12,631 bases of DNA from Brotonthovivens sp045629925 (GTDB lineage Bacteria > Bacillota > Clostridia > Lachnospirales > Lachnospiraceae), in contig JAZQSD010000018.1 in assembly GCA_045629925.1 (NCBI GenBank), positions 1 through 12,631 on the forward strand. The letters run 5' to 3'. A program made the position numbers and the translations under genes. The notes under the pieces are model-generated. The model had not been told where the DNA came from, made no database searches, and saw only the letters and a list, made by a program, of their open reading frames with translations. Position 1 is the first letter of the stretch, and every line of letters starts with the position of its first letter. Positions 1 to 7,656 of this stretch are shown here, piece by piece.

Positions 1-1
1 A

Positions 2-712
2 ATTCGTGTAAAAAAGAATTATTTGCTTCCTAAGTTTAAAATAATGAAAACGCTCTGCTCTCTGGGCCTTGCAAGCTTTATCAATCAGGGCGCAGCTGTG
101 GTGATCATCATTGTCATCAACAACCTGATGGTATCCTATGGTGCAAAGTCTGTTTATGGTCCTGATATTCCACTTGCCGCCTTCGGCATTACAGCAAAGC
201 TTAACAATCTTGTCAGCAGTATCATTATCGGTATTGGCGGCGGCGCTCAGCCAATCTTGGGATACAACTACGGCAGTCAGCAGTTTGACCGTGTAAAATT
301 CTGCTACAAACGATCCCTTCTGATTGGCATCATTATCATGGCGGTCGCATGTTTTGTGTTCCAGGTGTTCCCAGATCAGATTCTGTCAATCTTTGGCCAA
401 GAATCCGATCTGTATATGGACTTTGCAAGAAAGAGTCTGAAGATCTACAACCTGTTTATTTTCCTTATGCCATGCGGCTGTCTGACAGGTATGTTCTTCC
501 AGGCAATCGGAAAACCAATTTCCGCCTCTTTCCTGTCACTGATGAGACAGATCCTTTTGTCCATCCCACTGGCATTTATCTTCGGACACTTCTTTGGAGT
601 TGTTGGCATTCTTTATTCCATGGCATTTGCAGACGCCCTTTCCTGTCTGATCTCAATGCTGGTTTTAAAGATTCGATGGAAACCAATTTTCACAGTAAAA
701 GAGATTTTATAA
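2..712 (+). CDS. MATE-family multidrug/cation exporter, C-terminal half (5' truncated by window edge)
   Basis: The reading frame is open from base 2, with no credible start codon or ribosome binding site, and ends at TAA 710-712. About 236 residues are present, against roughly 450 for a whole MATE transporter, so the first six-helix bundle lies outside the window. The visible part has about six hydrophobic segments. It also has the hallmark of the family's second half, a glycine-rich GIGGGAQPILGYNYG stretch followed by a basic RVKFCYKR loop. Further on, a GCLTGMFFQAIGKP segment fits the helix 10 region of MATE proteins. Members sit in the cytoplasmic membrane and export cationic compounds in exchange for Na+ or H+. 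The substrate cannot be told from the sequence. The gene ends at a strong hairpin shared with the convergent neighbour. The family call is secure; a start inside the window (TTG at 23 or ATG at 44) is unlikely. Confidence 0.9.
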   Translation: MRVKKNYLLPKFKIMKTLCSLGLASFINQGAAVVIIIVINNLMVSYGAKSVYGPDIPLAAFGITAKLNNLVSSIIIGIGGGAQPILGYNYGSQQFDRVKFCYKRSLLIGIIIMAVACFVFQVFPDQILSIFGQESDLYMDFARKSLKIYNLFIFLMPCGCLTGMFFQAIGKPISASFLSLMRQILLSIPLAFIFGHFFGVVGILYSMAFADALSCLISMLVLKIRWKPIFTVKEIL

Positions 713-739
713 ACATTCAAAAATCATATTTGAACGCAA

Positions 740-784
740 AAAAGGTGCAGTGGCCTGTATGTATTACAGGCTTCCGCACCTTTT
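740..784. terminator. Bidirectional intrinsic terminator between convergent genes
   Basis: A nested hairpin has an outer stem AAAAGGTGC (740-748) pairing with GCACCTTTT (776-784) and an inner stem GCCTGTA (753-759) pairing with TACAGGC (765-771). T-rich sequence follows on the plus strand (781-798). The A-run at 738-743 gives a T-run on the minus strand. It therefore serves both the MATE gene and the C39-like gene converging on it. Confidence 0.85.
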
Positions 785-814
785 CTTTTTCTTTATTTTA
801 TAGCAATTCTGTCT

Positions 815-1465
815 TTAGTCCTTCTCAACCTGACAGCATTCCCGCTCAACAGCCACCGCCATAGAAAACATTTCCTGATGGCGACGTTCCACCAAACTTC
901 TAGGATACCCGACACAGCCATGATTCTGCCAAGGGTCATTGAAATACAGCAATTCCTCATCATACCCCACTAAAAGAGCGCAATGCTCATTGGATGTCCA
1001 CATGAATCTGTCTTCACTTCCCAGCAAGTTCCAAAATGGGCCTTTGATAGATTCTTTCAAATCTATTGTCAGCCAGAACACAACAGGAAGATCATTGTCA
1101 ATATAATCTGTCAACAATTGTTCTATGGACTTATCGGTGACATCTATCGCTTTGTAATCATTTACAATTCCAGCACTTTTGCTGTTTTCTTCAAATACAC
1201 GGTTTATGGCATCCACAATCACAGGAGCGTAGCAGCCAAAAGAGTCTGGATCATACGGACTTCCGATAAACACCTGATTAGGATCTCCAGAGCAAATCCG
1301 ACCTTCTTCATCTGTGCTGACAGCCACCTTTGGCAAATATTCTATAAACTCATCCACAGATATATCAATCCCCATATACTGCAGCAGCATTACCGCAGAA
1401 ACACTCTCGCATCCAGTTGGCCATTTTATAGTTTGATCAATGTAAGGAACCTTGATTATCTTCAC
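815..1465 (-). CDS. C39-like papain-fold family protein (putative cysteine peptidase)
   Basis: With the chosen start this is a protein of 216 residues. The pattern fits the peptidase C39-like (C39_2) family: an N-terminal WPTGCESVSAVMLL segment holding the likely nucleophile Cys19, a C-terminal NEHCALLVGYDE segment with His161, and a FNDPW segment with Asp177, the usual Cys-His-Asp order. GTG at 1465 is preferred over GTG at 1474. AGGTGA lies five bases upstream of GTG 1465, while GTG 1474 is itself part of that ribosome binding site. No signal peptide, membrane segment or transporter fusion is visible, so it should be cytoplasmic, unlike the C39 domains of bacteriocin exporters. The substrate is unknown, and non-peptidase members with the same fold exist. 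The gene stands alone, divergent from the TRIC gene and convergent with the MATE gene. Confidence 0.75.
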   Translation of the reverse strand: MKIIKVPYIDQTIKWPTGCESVSAVMLLQYMGIDISVDEFIEYLPKVAVSTDEEGRICSGDPNQVFIGSPYDPDSFGCYAPVIVDAINRVFEENSKSAGIVNDYKAIDVTDKSIEQLLTDYIDNDLPVVFWLTIDLKESIKGPFWNLLGSEDRFMWTSNEHCALLVGYDEELLYFNDPWQNHGCVGYPRSLVERRHQEMFSMAVAVERECCQVEKD

Positions 1466-1488
1466 TTTTATCACCTTTCATATCTTGC

Positions 1489-1518
1489 TTGACAACGGTT
1501 CTTTTCTAATGCTATATT
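1489..1518 (+). promoter_or_regulatory. Sigma-A type promoter of the TRIC/UPF0126 gene
   Basis: A perfect TTGACA (1489-1494) is followed after 18 bases by TATATT (1513-1518). Transcription would begin near 1525, about 25 bases before ATG 1551. This supports ATG 1551 as the start, because the in-frame ATG at 1509 overlaps the -10 box. Confidence 0.7.
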
Positions 1519-1550
1519 CATGCAGAGTTTTACGAAAAGAGACTTTGACA

Positions 1551-2180
1551 ATGTACGATTTATTATTTTTTATATTTGAAATAATTGGCACCGTAGCCTT
1601 TGCCGCTTCCGGTGCACTGATTGGAATAAAGAAGAAAATGGACCTTTTGGGCATTCTGGTTTTGGGATGCGTTACTGCCGTTGGCGGCGGTATCATCCGA
1701 GACCTGATCCTTGGCATTACTCCGCCAAAGACATTCTCCCATCCAATCTATGTTATTATTTCCATCATCACATCTATCATATGCTTCTTGCCTATCGTGC
1801 GCAAGGCATTAAAAGAAAAAGCTTTGCTGGATTCCTGGCTGGTCCGTGTTATGGACTCCATTGGCCTTGGCGTATTTACTGTCATCGGTATTCAGACTGC
1901 TCAGTCACATCTTGAAAACAACGGGATCTTCCTTCTGATCTTTGTGGGCGTTGTTACCGGTGTAGGCGGCGGCGTAATCCGAGATGTGTTAGCCGGAGAA
2001 GCCCCATACATATTCGTTAAGCATTTTTATGCCACCGCATCCATTATCGGTGCTGTGGTGTGCAGCTTGCTGTGGAATCATATCGATGCAACTGCGAATG
2101 TATGTCTGTCCGCAGGACTTGTCATTTTACTCCGACTGCTGGCAGCAAAATTCCGTTGGAAACTTCCAAGAGCAGATTAA
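1551..2180 (+). CDS. TRIC channel / UPF0126 (YicG/YadS-like) membrane protein
   Basis: A protein of 209 residues with about seven hydrophobic helices. It is built as a tandem repeat: each half carries the same glycine-rich signature, TAVGGGIIRD (residues 43-51) and TGVGGGVIRD (136-145), about 93 residues apart. This arrangement defines the family annotated as trimeric intracellular cation channel proteins or UPF0126; some E. coli members have been linked to small-substrate uptake such as glycine. Homologues begin as this one does, with a hydrophobic helix followed by SGALxGxKKKMD, so ATG 1551 is chosen. The Shine-Dalgarno is weak (AGAG nine bases upstream). The gene is monocistronic, with its own promoter and a strong downstream hairpin. 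Ion or amino acid specificity cannot be read from the sequence. Confidence 0.85.
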   Translation: MYDLLFFIFEIIGTVAFAASGALIGIKKKMDLLGILVLGCVTAVGGGIIRDLILGITPPKTFSHPIYVIISIITSIICFLPIVRKALKEKALLDSWLVRVMDSIGLGVFTVIGIQTAQSHLENNGIFLLIFVGVVTGVGGGVIRDVLAGEAPYIFVKHFYATASIIGAVVCSLLWNHIDATANVCLSAGLVILLRLLAAKFRWKLPRAD

Positions 2181-2185
2181 AAAAC

Positions 2186-2226
2186 AGAACCGTCACAATT
2201 ATGAAACTCATAATTGTCACGGTTCT
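2186..2226. terminator. Long bidirectional terminator hairpin
   Basis: Two 19-base arms (2186-2204 and 2208-2226) are complementary except for one C/C mismatch and are separated by a 3-base loop (AAC). TTTTTT follows on the plus strand (2229-2234) and an A-run at 2179-2184 gives the minus-strand T-run. The hairpin starts six bases beyond the stop codon of the convergent sulfatase-fold gene, so it ends both transcripts. Confidence 0.9.
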
Positions 2227-2232
2227 AATTTT

Positions 2233-3657
2233 TTAGTCCACTTTGATTATTTCCTTAAAATAGGAAGACTGTTTGCGCAGTTCTCTGTCGAATCTTCTCA
2301 GACCGATCTGTTCCGGCACAGTTTTTTCCCCTGTAAAAAGGTTTACACCAAATCCTAATCTATTTCCTGCGATCTTTGCTCCCATTGCCGCAAGAATTGT
2401 TGGATACATGTCAAAACTTGTAAAGTTTCTGTTCTTTGTTGCTTTTGCCTCAGCCTGTGCATTGACAAACACATTCAAAGTAGTGCGGTGATAACGGCGC
2501 TCATATGTACTTCTGATGTATTCTTCTGCCATGCTCAGATGATCTCCTGCAATGACAACCGTAGTGTCTTCATAAAATGGCTGTTCTTTTAACCAGTCAA
2601 TAAAAGCACCTACTTTTCTGGACTCTCCTCGGATAATGTTGGACAGCTGTTCCGGATATTCCTTCTGATAATCGTTGTCCACATAGCCATATGGGTGGTG
2701 CGTATCCACCGTAAGCATTGTCAGGTTAAATGGTTTGCCAGTCTGGGACAATCTGGTTAATTCTTCTTTTGCCATGGCAAAAAGTTTCTCGTCCTCGAAT
2801 CCCCAGAATTCCCTGTAATCTTCTGGAATCTTCCCCTGGGCGCGGGCTTCCCCTAGATCGTAGATCTTGTAATTCCCATGCTTATCGTAATAGAACTTAC
2901 GGCCGCCAAACACTGCTTCAGATCCACACAAGAATACCTGTTCATATCCTTCCTTTTCCAATACATCTCCCAGGCTGTAAGCCCCTGGCAAAAAGGATGC
3001 ATTCTCTGTAAAAGACGCGGAAAAAGGTGACACACAAAGAGGAACGCCACTTGTAGAACCTACCAATCCCCCTGTGGTCCATCCAGTTCCGGAGATTGCG
3101 CTTGCTCCACCTAATCCCTGCTGATGGGAGAAGTTTATATGTTCTTCTGCCAAAGCTGTAATCTCTGGCATCAGGTCCGCCTTATAATTGCCGCCCTGCT
3201 CCTTTGATATATATGTAGTTTCCATGGATTCCACATACAACAGCAAAAGATTTCTCTTTTTTTCTGGAAATGTGATCTCTACATCCCTTCCATCTGCATA
3301 AAACTTCTCATAGATCTTGGTTTTTCTGAATAGATTGATTGCAAATCCTACCATCCCTAATTTCACCAACGCGTATAGCAAACACAGGATCAGGCAAGCC
3401 ATGCACAGGATCAGATACTGCTGGCGGTTCAGCAATAAAGAACCAACAATCGCAACAATCACTGAAACGATGATGCCCTTGATTACACAATTTTTGACCC
3501 AATTGCCAATGAAAGATGTGTTGGTGCCTTCCAATGGGACTTTTGTATGAAATACTACCTGTTCAAAACAGGATAGCCCAAAATATGCAAAGGCCCACCG
3601 GGCGGAAAAAGCAGGAATGAATCCCGCGAACAAAACAAGTGTACATATACGTAACAT
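2233..3657 (-). CDS. Membrane phosphoglycerol transferase-like protein (OpgB/LTA synthase superfamily)
   Basis: This 474-residue protein has an N-terminal membrane part (hydrophobic stretches near residues 3-18, 60-76 and 82-104) and an extracellular alkaline-phosphatase/sulfatase-fold domain from about residue 134. Motifs run in family order: LLYVESMETTY with metal ligand Glu143; ISGTGWTTGGLVGSTSGVPL with the probable nucleophile Thr in GTGWT (191 or 194); VDTHHPYGY (317-325); and IAGDHLS (369-375) with metal ligands Asp371 and His372. GTGWT followed by SxxGVPL resembles E. coli OpgB (MdoB) more than LtaS. Family members move phosphoglycerol from phosphatidylglycerol to a glycan or polymer outside the membrane. 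OpgB itself is much longer, so the acceptor is uncertain. ATG 3657 has AAGGA seven bases upstream. It is probably cotranscribed with the anion permease 38 bases upstream. Lipoteichoic-acid or glycolipid modification is the alternative role. Confidence 0.8.
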   Translation of the reverse strand: MLRICTLVLFAGFIPAFSARWAFAYFGLSCFEQVVFHTKVPLEGTNTSFIGNWVKNCVIKGIIVSVIVAIVGSLLLNRQQYLILCMACLILCLLYALVKLGMVGFAINLFRKTKIYEKFYADGRDVEITFPEKKRNLLLLYVESMETTYISKEQGGNYKADLMPEITALAEEHINFSHQQGLGGASAISGTGWTTGGLVGSTSGVPLCVSPFSASFTENASFLPGAYSLGDVLEKEGYEQVFLCGSEAVFGGRKFYYDKHGNYKIYDLGEARAQGKIPEDYREFWGFEDEKLFAMAKEELTRLSQTGKPFNLTMLTVDTHHPYGYVDNDYQKEYPEQLSNIIRGESRKVGAFIDWLKEQPFYEDTTVVIAGDHLSMAEEYIRSTYERRYHRTTLNVFVNAQAEAKATKNRNFTSFDMYPTILAAMGAKIAGNRLGFGVNLFTGEKTVPEQIGLRRFDRELRKQSSYFKEIIKVD

Positions 3658-3695
3658 ATTATTATCCTTTGTCTTTAAAAATTCTCTAACACATT

Positions 3696-4859
3696 CTAAT
3701 ACACCATCAGGCTAAATACCAGTAAAATTATAAACATTACAATATTTGCCAGTGTAAAAGTGCGAATATACTTTCTCTTATTTGCTCTGGCTTCAACAGC
3801 ATAGAATTTGTAGGAGATCAAACTTGCCATGGAAGCGATCAAGGTGCCAAGGCCGCCAACGTTACATCCCACCAGCAGTCCTTCGATGTTATCGGTAAAT
3901 CCAGACAACAAGATAGAAACAGGAACATTGCTTAAAAACTGGCTAAAAATGGCAGAAATCAGAATCTCTCTTCCCTGAAGAAGCTGTTCAATCAATCTGC
4001 TGACAAAGTCAATCCTTCCAACATTGCCAACAAAAATAAAAAATCCAACAAATGTAAAAAGCAGGGCATAATCTACCTGTCGCAGCAGGTATGATTTTTT
4101 TAAAATCACCACTCCCGCCACTGTAATCAGGGCCGCAGGCATCCAGTGAAGCACTCGGAACACTACCAGCAGATTCACAAGGAACAATGCAAAATACACA
4201 TACAGATGTACCTTGTTTAAGCCATCCAGCTTAGACACCCACTCTGAACCAGATGCCGCTCGTCTCTCCTCTGCTTTTTCTGCAGCTTTTTTCAAACTCA
4301 GGGTTGCTACAATCTTTTCTTTTGGTACAACCAGGGTTCCACCAATTAAAAGAACCAAAGACAGCACCCAAAGTGGAAGCATCGTCAGCAAGAATCTGCC
4401 CATCCCCATTCCGGATACAGAATACAGGTACAGGTTCTGGGGACTTCCGATCGGTGTCAGCATACTGCCTAAATTTGCCGCCAGAGTCTGCAGCACTACC
4501 ACTCTAATCATCAGTTTCTCCTGATGACAAAGTCTTAATGCCAACAACGCAAATGGCACAAAGGTGATAAGGGCCACGTCATTGGTAATGAGCATACTTA
4601 AAATAAAGCATGCAAGCATCATGATCAGTGCCAGCCTGCGGGTATCATGGATATAGCCAAATACCTTTTGCACCAGCAGCTGAAACAAGCCCATGTCCTG
4701 AAAACCTTTTACGATCAGCATCAGACAGAAAAGCAGCGCCAGCACACGCACGTCTATATATTCTAAATATTCTTTGTCCGGATGCACCAAGAATGCAGAC
4801 CACAAGGCCAGAATCAGGGCAATGGACAATACTTTCTCTCGTTTAAAAAATGCGATCAT
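3696..4859 (-). CDS. SLC13/ArsB-NhaD-like anion permease
   Basis: A 387-residue polytopic membrane protein with about ten hydrophobic segments in two related halves. The first half carries ITNDVALITFVPF (residues 91-103) and LTPIGSPQNLYLYS (134-147). The second carries FLSNVPVSILLSGFT (308-322) and VGGLGTLIAS (334-343). Paired TND/SNVP motifs followed by PxGSPQN-type or GGLGT loops are typical of the ion transporter superfamily that includes ArsB, NhaD and the SLC13 dicarboxylate/sulfate carriers. A charged loop rich in Lys, Glu and Arg (residues 180-210) separates the halves. Function is transport of an anion (dicarboxylate, sulfate, arsenite) or Na+/H+ exchange; the sequence alone does not decide. 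ATG 4859 is preceded by AGAGGT. It is the first gene of a probable operon with the phosphoglycerol transferase-like gene and has an extended -10 promoter upstream. Confidence 0.8.
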   Translation of the reverse strand: MIAFFKREKVLSIALILALWSAFLVHPDKEYLEYIDVRVLALLFCLMLIVKGFQDMGLFQLLVQKVFGYIHDTRRLALIMMLACFILSMLITNDVALITFVPFALLALRLCHQEKLMIRVVVLQTLAANLGSMLTPIGSPQNLYLYSVSGMGMGRFLLTMLPLWVLSLVLLIGGTLVVPKEKIVATLSLKKAAEKAEERRAASGSEWVSKLDGLNKVHLYVYFALFLVNLLVVFRVLHWMPAALITVAGVVILKKSYLLRQVDYALLFTFVGFFIFVGNVGRIDFVSRLIEQLLQGREILISAIFSQFLSNVPVSILLSGFTDNIEGLLVGCNVGGLGTLIASMASLISYKFYAVEARANKRKYIRTFTLANIVMFIILLVFSLMVY

Positions 4860-4895
4860 TTTCTACCTCTCTAATGTCAAATCACACAATTTTTT

Positions 4896-4904
4896 ATTAT
4901 AACA
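4896..4904 (-). promoter_or_regulatory. Extended -10 promoter of the permease operon
   Basis: On the minus strand TGT precedes a perfect TATAAT (-10 at 4896-4901, TG at 4903-4904), an extended -10 element. No good -35 box is seen 16-18 bases upstream, where only T-rich sequence from the neighbouring terminator occurs. The predicted start near 4889 leaves a leader of about 30 bases before ATG 4859. Confidence 0.55.
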
Positions 4905-4915
4905 GTTTTTCACAC

Positions 4916-4956
4916 AAAAAAATAGTAGGCAGAAGGGAGCTGCCTACTATTTTTTT
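4916..4956 (-). terminator. Intrinsic terminator of the flavodiiron gene
   Basis: A perfect 17-base inverted repeat (4916-4932 with 4940-4956) encloses a 7-base loop. The GC-containing core TAGTAGGCAG is flanked by A/T runs, so it can act in either direction. It lies about 60 bases past the stop codon of the flavodiiron gene and directly upstream of the permease promoter. The 62 bases between it and that stop codon hold nothing else that I recognise. Confidence 0.85.
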
Positions 4957-5018
4957 GGGGTTTGAGTGATATTTTGGGAGTTTATCATATGTGCTAGGGA
5001 GCACTAGATAACTATCTT

Positions 5019-7544
5019 TTAAAATAATTCTTTGAATGTCTTCTTTGCCTTGATTCCTTCTGTAATCTCACCCATTCTGGATGTGTCACCAATCAGGATT
5101 GCGCCGCAAAGAATATTGTTGTGGAAGTAATATCTTTCCAGAGTTTCTTTTTTCTCATCTTTTACTTCCAATGTTTTGTATGTGTAATCTGCCTTTGTTC
5201 CAACATCTCCGATGGCATAGAGCATTGTCTTAAATCCTGCAAATGTCATACCGCTGATTTCTGGAACATATGCAGTTTCTTCACCAGCTACATTGGCGCC
5301 AGCCACACGGCCCATCTCAGAAGCCACTGGCCAGATTGTGATATTTGCACCATTGTACTGCGCGCAGTCGCCTGCTGCGTAAATACCAGGAATGTTTGTT
5401 TCCATTCTTTCATTTACAATCACTGCTCTGTCTGTTTCAAGACCTGCATCTTTCGCAATGCCGATATTGGCACGAACGCCTGCAGATACAACCACTATGT
5501 CAGCAGGGAATACTTCGCCGGATTCCAAAAGAACCGCTTCCACTTTGCCTTCGCCGCTGATTTCTGCAATCTTAGCGCCTGTTTTGATGGCGATACCCTG
5601 TTTTGCTGCAATGTCTGTAAGCATTTTAACCGCTACACTGTCTACTCTTCCAGCCATTAATACTGGAGCAACTTCCAGAACAGTAACGTCTAATTTTGCT
5701 TTGCGAAGTTCCCATGCCGCTTCCAGACCGAGAACACCTCCACCAATCACAACAGCGTTTTTCGCATGTGCAGACAGGCTTCTTACATATTCCACATCAT
5801 CGATGCTTCGGATAGAAACTACCTGTGGAAGTTCTTTTCCTTTGATCGGTGGGATAAAGTTTGTGGAACCAAGGGCGTACACGCACTTGTCATATCCATA
5901 GAAAGCGCCATTTCCTAAGAGCACTTCTTTTTTCTCTGGATCTATTTTTACAACTTTGCTGTTAAGCAGCAAAGTAATGTTGTTTTCTTTGTACCATGCT
6001 TCGCTTTCGCTGGCGATAGCACCGTTTGTGATTGCGCCAAACATATTTTTTGTAAGCATTGGTCTGTCGTATGGCAATTCTTTTTCTTCAGAGATCATTG
6101 TGATTTCTGCGGATGCATTTCTCTGACGAACAGCTTTTGCCGCATTGAGGGCCGCTGTTCCGCCGCCTAAGATCACAACCTTTTCTTTCTCTTCCTTGCG
6201 GAAAGAAGTTTCGTTGCTTTCTACAGGCACGAAGTTTGCAGGACCTACGCCACATACAGGACAGATATCAACAGAGGCGTCAAACACTTCACCGCAAACC
6301 AGACATTTCACCAGTCCGGAATTGTCTGCTTTCTTTGCAGGCGCTTCTTTGCCCAGCAATTTTAATCCAAACAGGAAACCAAATTCTACTGCTTCTTCCA
6401 GTTCTTTTTCAGATGGTTTAAAACGAACACGGAAGCCGTCTACTGTGCGAAGTTTTTTCTGTTTTAAGGTTGCCACCAGGTTAGGAACTGCCTCGCCACT
6501 CCATCCGTAGCTGCCAAATGCACTTGCAAGCTTGCCGCCGTGGATTGGTGGATACATGCCAGTTGCCAGATCCCAGATTGGCTTTAAAGCTTCGCCTAAG
6601 ATTGTTGGGGAACCAAAGAGGATTCCCTCTGCCGCTGCCAGTTCTCCTGCTACTTCTGCCGCATCTGCAGTTACCATATCGTATAACTTCACTTCGATAT
6701 CACCGGCCTCTTTTACACCTTCAGCCACTTTTTCGGCCAACTCAGCTGTATAGCCATATGCGCTTACATATGGAACTACTACAGTTGTCTTTTCGTTAGA
6801 AGGAACTTTGCCCCACTCTTCATAAAGAGCAAACAGTTCTTCCAGCTGGCTGTCCAGAACTGGACCGTGCCCCGGACAGATCATGTCAACATCCAGGGAA
6901 CGTACCACGTCCAGTCCTTTGTCCATATATGGCTGTTTGAAAGGTCCTAAGATATTATCGTAGTAATATTTTGTTGCACGGAGATATCCCTCATGGTCTG
7001 TTACTGTACTGCGAATGATTCCCTCATGTGCATAATGGGAACCAAAAGAATCGCATGTAAATAACACTTTATCTTCCACCACATATGTGTACATAGAATC
7101 TGGCCAATGAAGATTCGGAAGTGCGAAGAATCTTAATGTCTTATCTCCAATCTGAAGTTCATCCCCTGTTTTAACCGGAATGCTGTAGAAGTCACCATTT
7201 ACAATGTGTTTTAAAAATGAAATGGCTGTTGGTGTTGCAATGATCTTTACACTTGGATTTTCTTCAACGATCTTTGCAATGCTGCCTGCATGGTCAGGCT
7301 CTGTATGATTCACTACGATGTAATCGATAGATTTAATATCTAATGTTTCTGTTAAAGTTTCGCGATATTCATCGTAGAATTTTTCCTTTGCTGTCTCGAA
7401 TAAAACGGTTTTGTCACCGCATTTTAATATATATGAGTTGTATGTTGTACCGAACTCGGTATACATGATAATGTCAAATACTCTTAAATCTTTGTCTAAA
7501 ACTCCTGCCCAAAACAAATCCCTTTTCAACTGTAATGTTTTCAT
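5019..7544 (-). CDS. fdpF: Class F flavodiiron protein: diiron/FMN core + short-spaced rubredoxin + NAD(P)H reductase fusion
   Basis: An 841-residue cytoplasmic enzyme that should reduce O2 to water (and possibly NO) with NAD(P)H in one chain. Residues 1-250 are the metallo-beta-lactamase-like diiron domain, with ligands His80, Glu82, Asp84 in HTEPDH, His146 (LHWPDS), Asp165 (CDSFGSH) and His226 (CPGHGP). Residues 253-400 are the FMN flavodoxin domain (VPYVSAYGYTAELA). Residues 411-440 form a rubredoxin with Cys414, 417, 428 and 431. Only ten residues separate the two CxxC knuckles, against nearly thirty in ordinary rubredoxin. Residues 455-841 are a two-dinucleotide-fold NADH:rubredoxin oxidoreductase (FAD motif GGGTAALNAA, NAD motif IGGGVLGLEAA, FAD-closing YAAGDC). 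This order matches class F flavodiiron proteins known from Clostridioides difficile and some protists. ATG 7544 follows GGAGGG. The gene is monocistronic, divergent from a Crp/Fnr regulator that probably controls it. Confidence 0.93.
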   Translation of the reverse strand: MKTLQLKRDLFWAGVLDKDLRVFDIIMYTEFGTTYNSYILKCGDKTVLFETAKEKFYDEYRETLTETLDIKSIDYIVVNHTEPDHAGSIAKIVEENPSVKIIATPTAISFLKHIVNGDFYSIPVKTGDELQIGDKTLRFFALPNLHWPDSMYTYVVEDKVLFTCDSFGSHYAHEGIIRSTVTDHEGYLRATKYYYDNILGPFKQPYMDKGLDVVRSLDVDMICPGHGPVLDSQLEELFALYEEWGKVPSNEKTTVVVPYVSAYGYTAELAEKVAEGVKEAGDIEVKLYDMVTADAAEVAGELAAAEGILFGSPTILGEALKPIWDLATGMYPPIHGGKLASAFGSYGWSGEAVPNLVATLKQKKLRTVDGFRVRFKPSEKELEEAVEFGFLFGLKLLGKEAPAKKADNSGLVKCLVCGEVFDASVDICPVCGVGPANFVPVESNETSFRKEEKEKVVILGGGTAALNAAKAVRQRNASAEITMISEEKELPYDRPMLTKNMFGAITNGAIASESEAWYKENNITLLLNSKVVKIDPEKKEVLLGNGAFYGYDKCVYALGSTNFIPPIKGKELPQVVSIRSIDDVEYVRSLSAHAKNAVVIGGGVLGLEAAWELRKAKLDVTVLEVAPVLMAGRVDSVAVKMLTDIAAKQGIAIKTGAKIAEISGEGKVEAVLLESGEVFPADIVVVSAGVRANIGIAKDAGLETDRAVIVNERMETNIPGIYAAGDCAQYNGANITIWPVASEMGRVAGANVAGEETAYVPEISGMTFAGFKTMLYAIGDVGTKADYTYKTLEVKDEKKETLERYYFHNNILCGAILIGDTSRMGEITEGIKAKKTFKELF

Positions 7545-7574
7545 GTTTCCCTCCTAAAATTACTCAAACCATTT

Positions 7575-7603
7575 TTGTCTTCTCATCTCGACGATTGTAT
7601 GAT
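7575..7603 (+). promoter_or_regulatory. Predicted promoter of the Crp/Fnr regulator gene
   Basis: TTGTCT (7575-7580) is followed after 17 bases by TATGAT (7598-7603). The predicted transcription start near 7610 leaves no room for a ribosome site before ATG 7615, but gives a leader of about 47 bases to TTG 7657. The -10 box sits within the perfect 10-base palindrome ATGATATCAT (7599-7608). Confidence 0.45.
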
Positions 7604-7621
7604 ATCATCTTCTTATGTCGA
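7594..7621 (-). promoter_or_regulatory. Predicted promoter of the flavodiiron gene
   Basis: On the minus strand TCGACA (7616-7621, five of six matches to the -35 consensus) is followed after 16 bases by TACAAT (7594-7599, five of six). The start would fall near 7587, giving a leader of about 43 bases to ATG 7544. It overlaps the divergent regulator promoter back to back. Confidence 0.45.
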
Positions 7622-7626
7622 AAAAG

Positions 7627-7642
7627 TGTTGCATATGTCACA
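7627..7642. promoter_or_regulatory. CRP-like dyad, candidate operator of the Crp/Fnr regulator
   Basis: TGTTG-catatg-TCACA matches eight of ten positions of the classic CRP pattern TGTGA-N6-TCACA and is self-complementary at 12 of 16 positions. It lies immediately upstream of the flavodiiron -35 box and in the leader of the regulator, ending one base before the regulator's ribosome binding site. It could serve activation of one gene and autorepression of the other. This is an assignment by resemblance only. Confidence 0.35.
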
Positions 7643-7643
7643 G

Positions 7644-7649
7644 AGGAGG
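7644..7649 (+). promoter_or_regulatory. Strong ribosome binding site fixing a TTG start
   Basis: A complete AGGAGG lies seven bases before TTG 7657. The in-frame ATG 42 bases upstream (7615) has no purine-rich sequence before it. The TTG is therefore taken as the true start of the regulator. Confidence 0.75.
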
Positions 7650-7656
7650 CGTTTTT

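Noticed and set aside
349..864. A 171-codon plus-strand frame overlapping the MATE gene end and running through the terminator.
   Set aside because: It is out of frame with the MATE coding sequence and crosses a clear bidirectional terminator into the antisense of the C39-like gene.
5121..5901. Two long plus-strand open frames (5121-5660 and 5392-5901).
   Set aside because: Both are antisense to the reductase part of the flavodiiron gene, have no ribosome binding site and show low-complexity composition.
6245..6310. The four-cysteine segment of the flavodiiron protein as a zinc ribbon.
   Set aside because: Its CxxCG...CPVCG pattern and its position between the flavodoxin and NADH:rubredoxin reductase domains fit a short-spaced rubredoxin much better.
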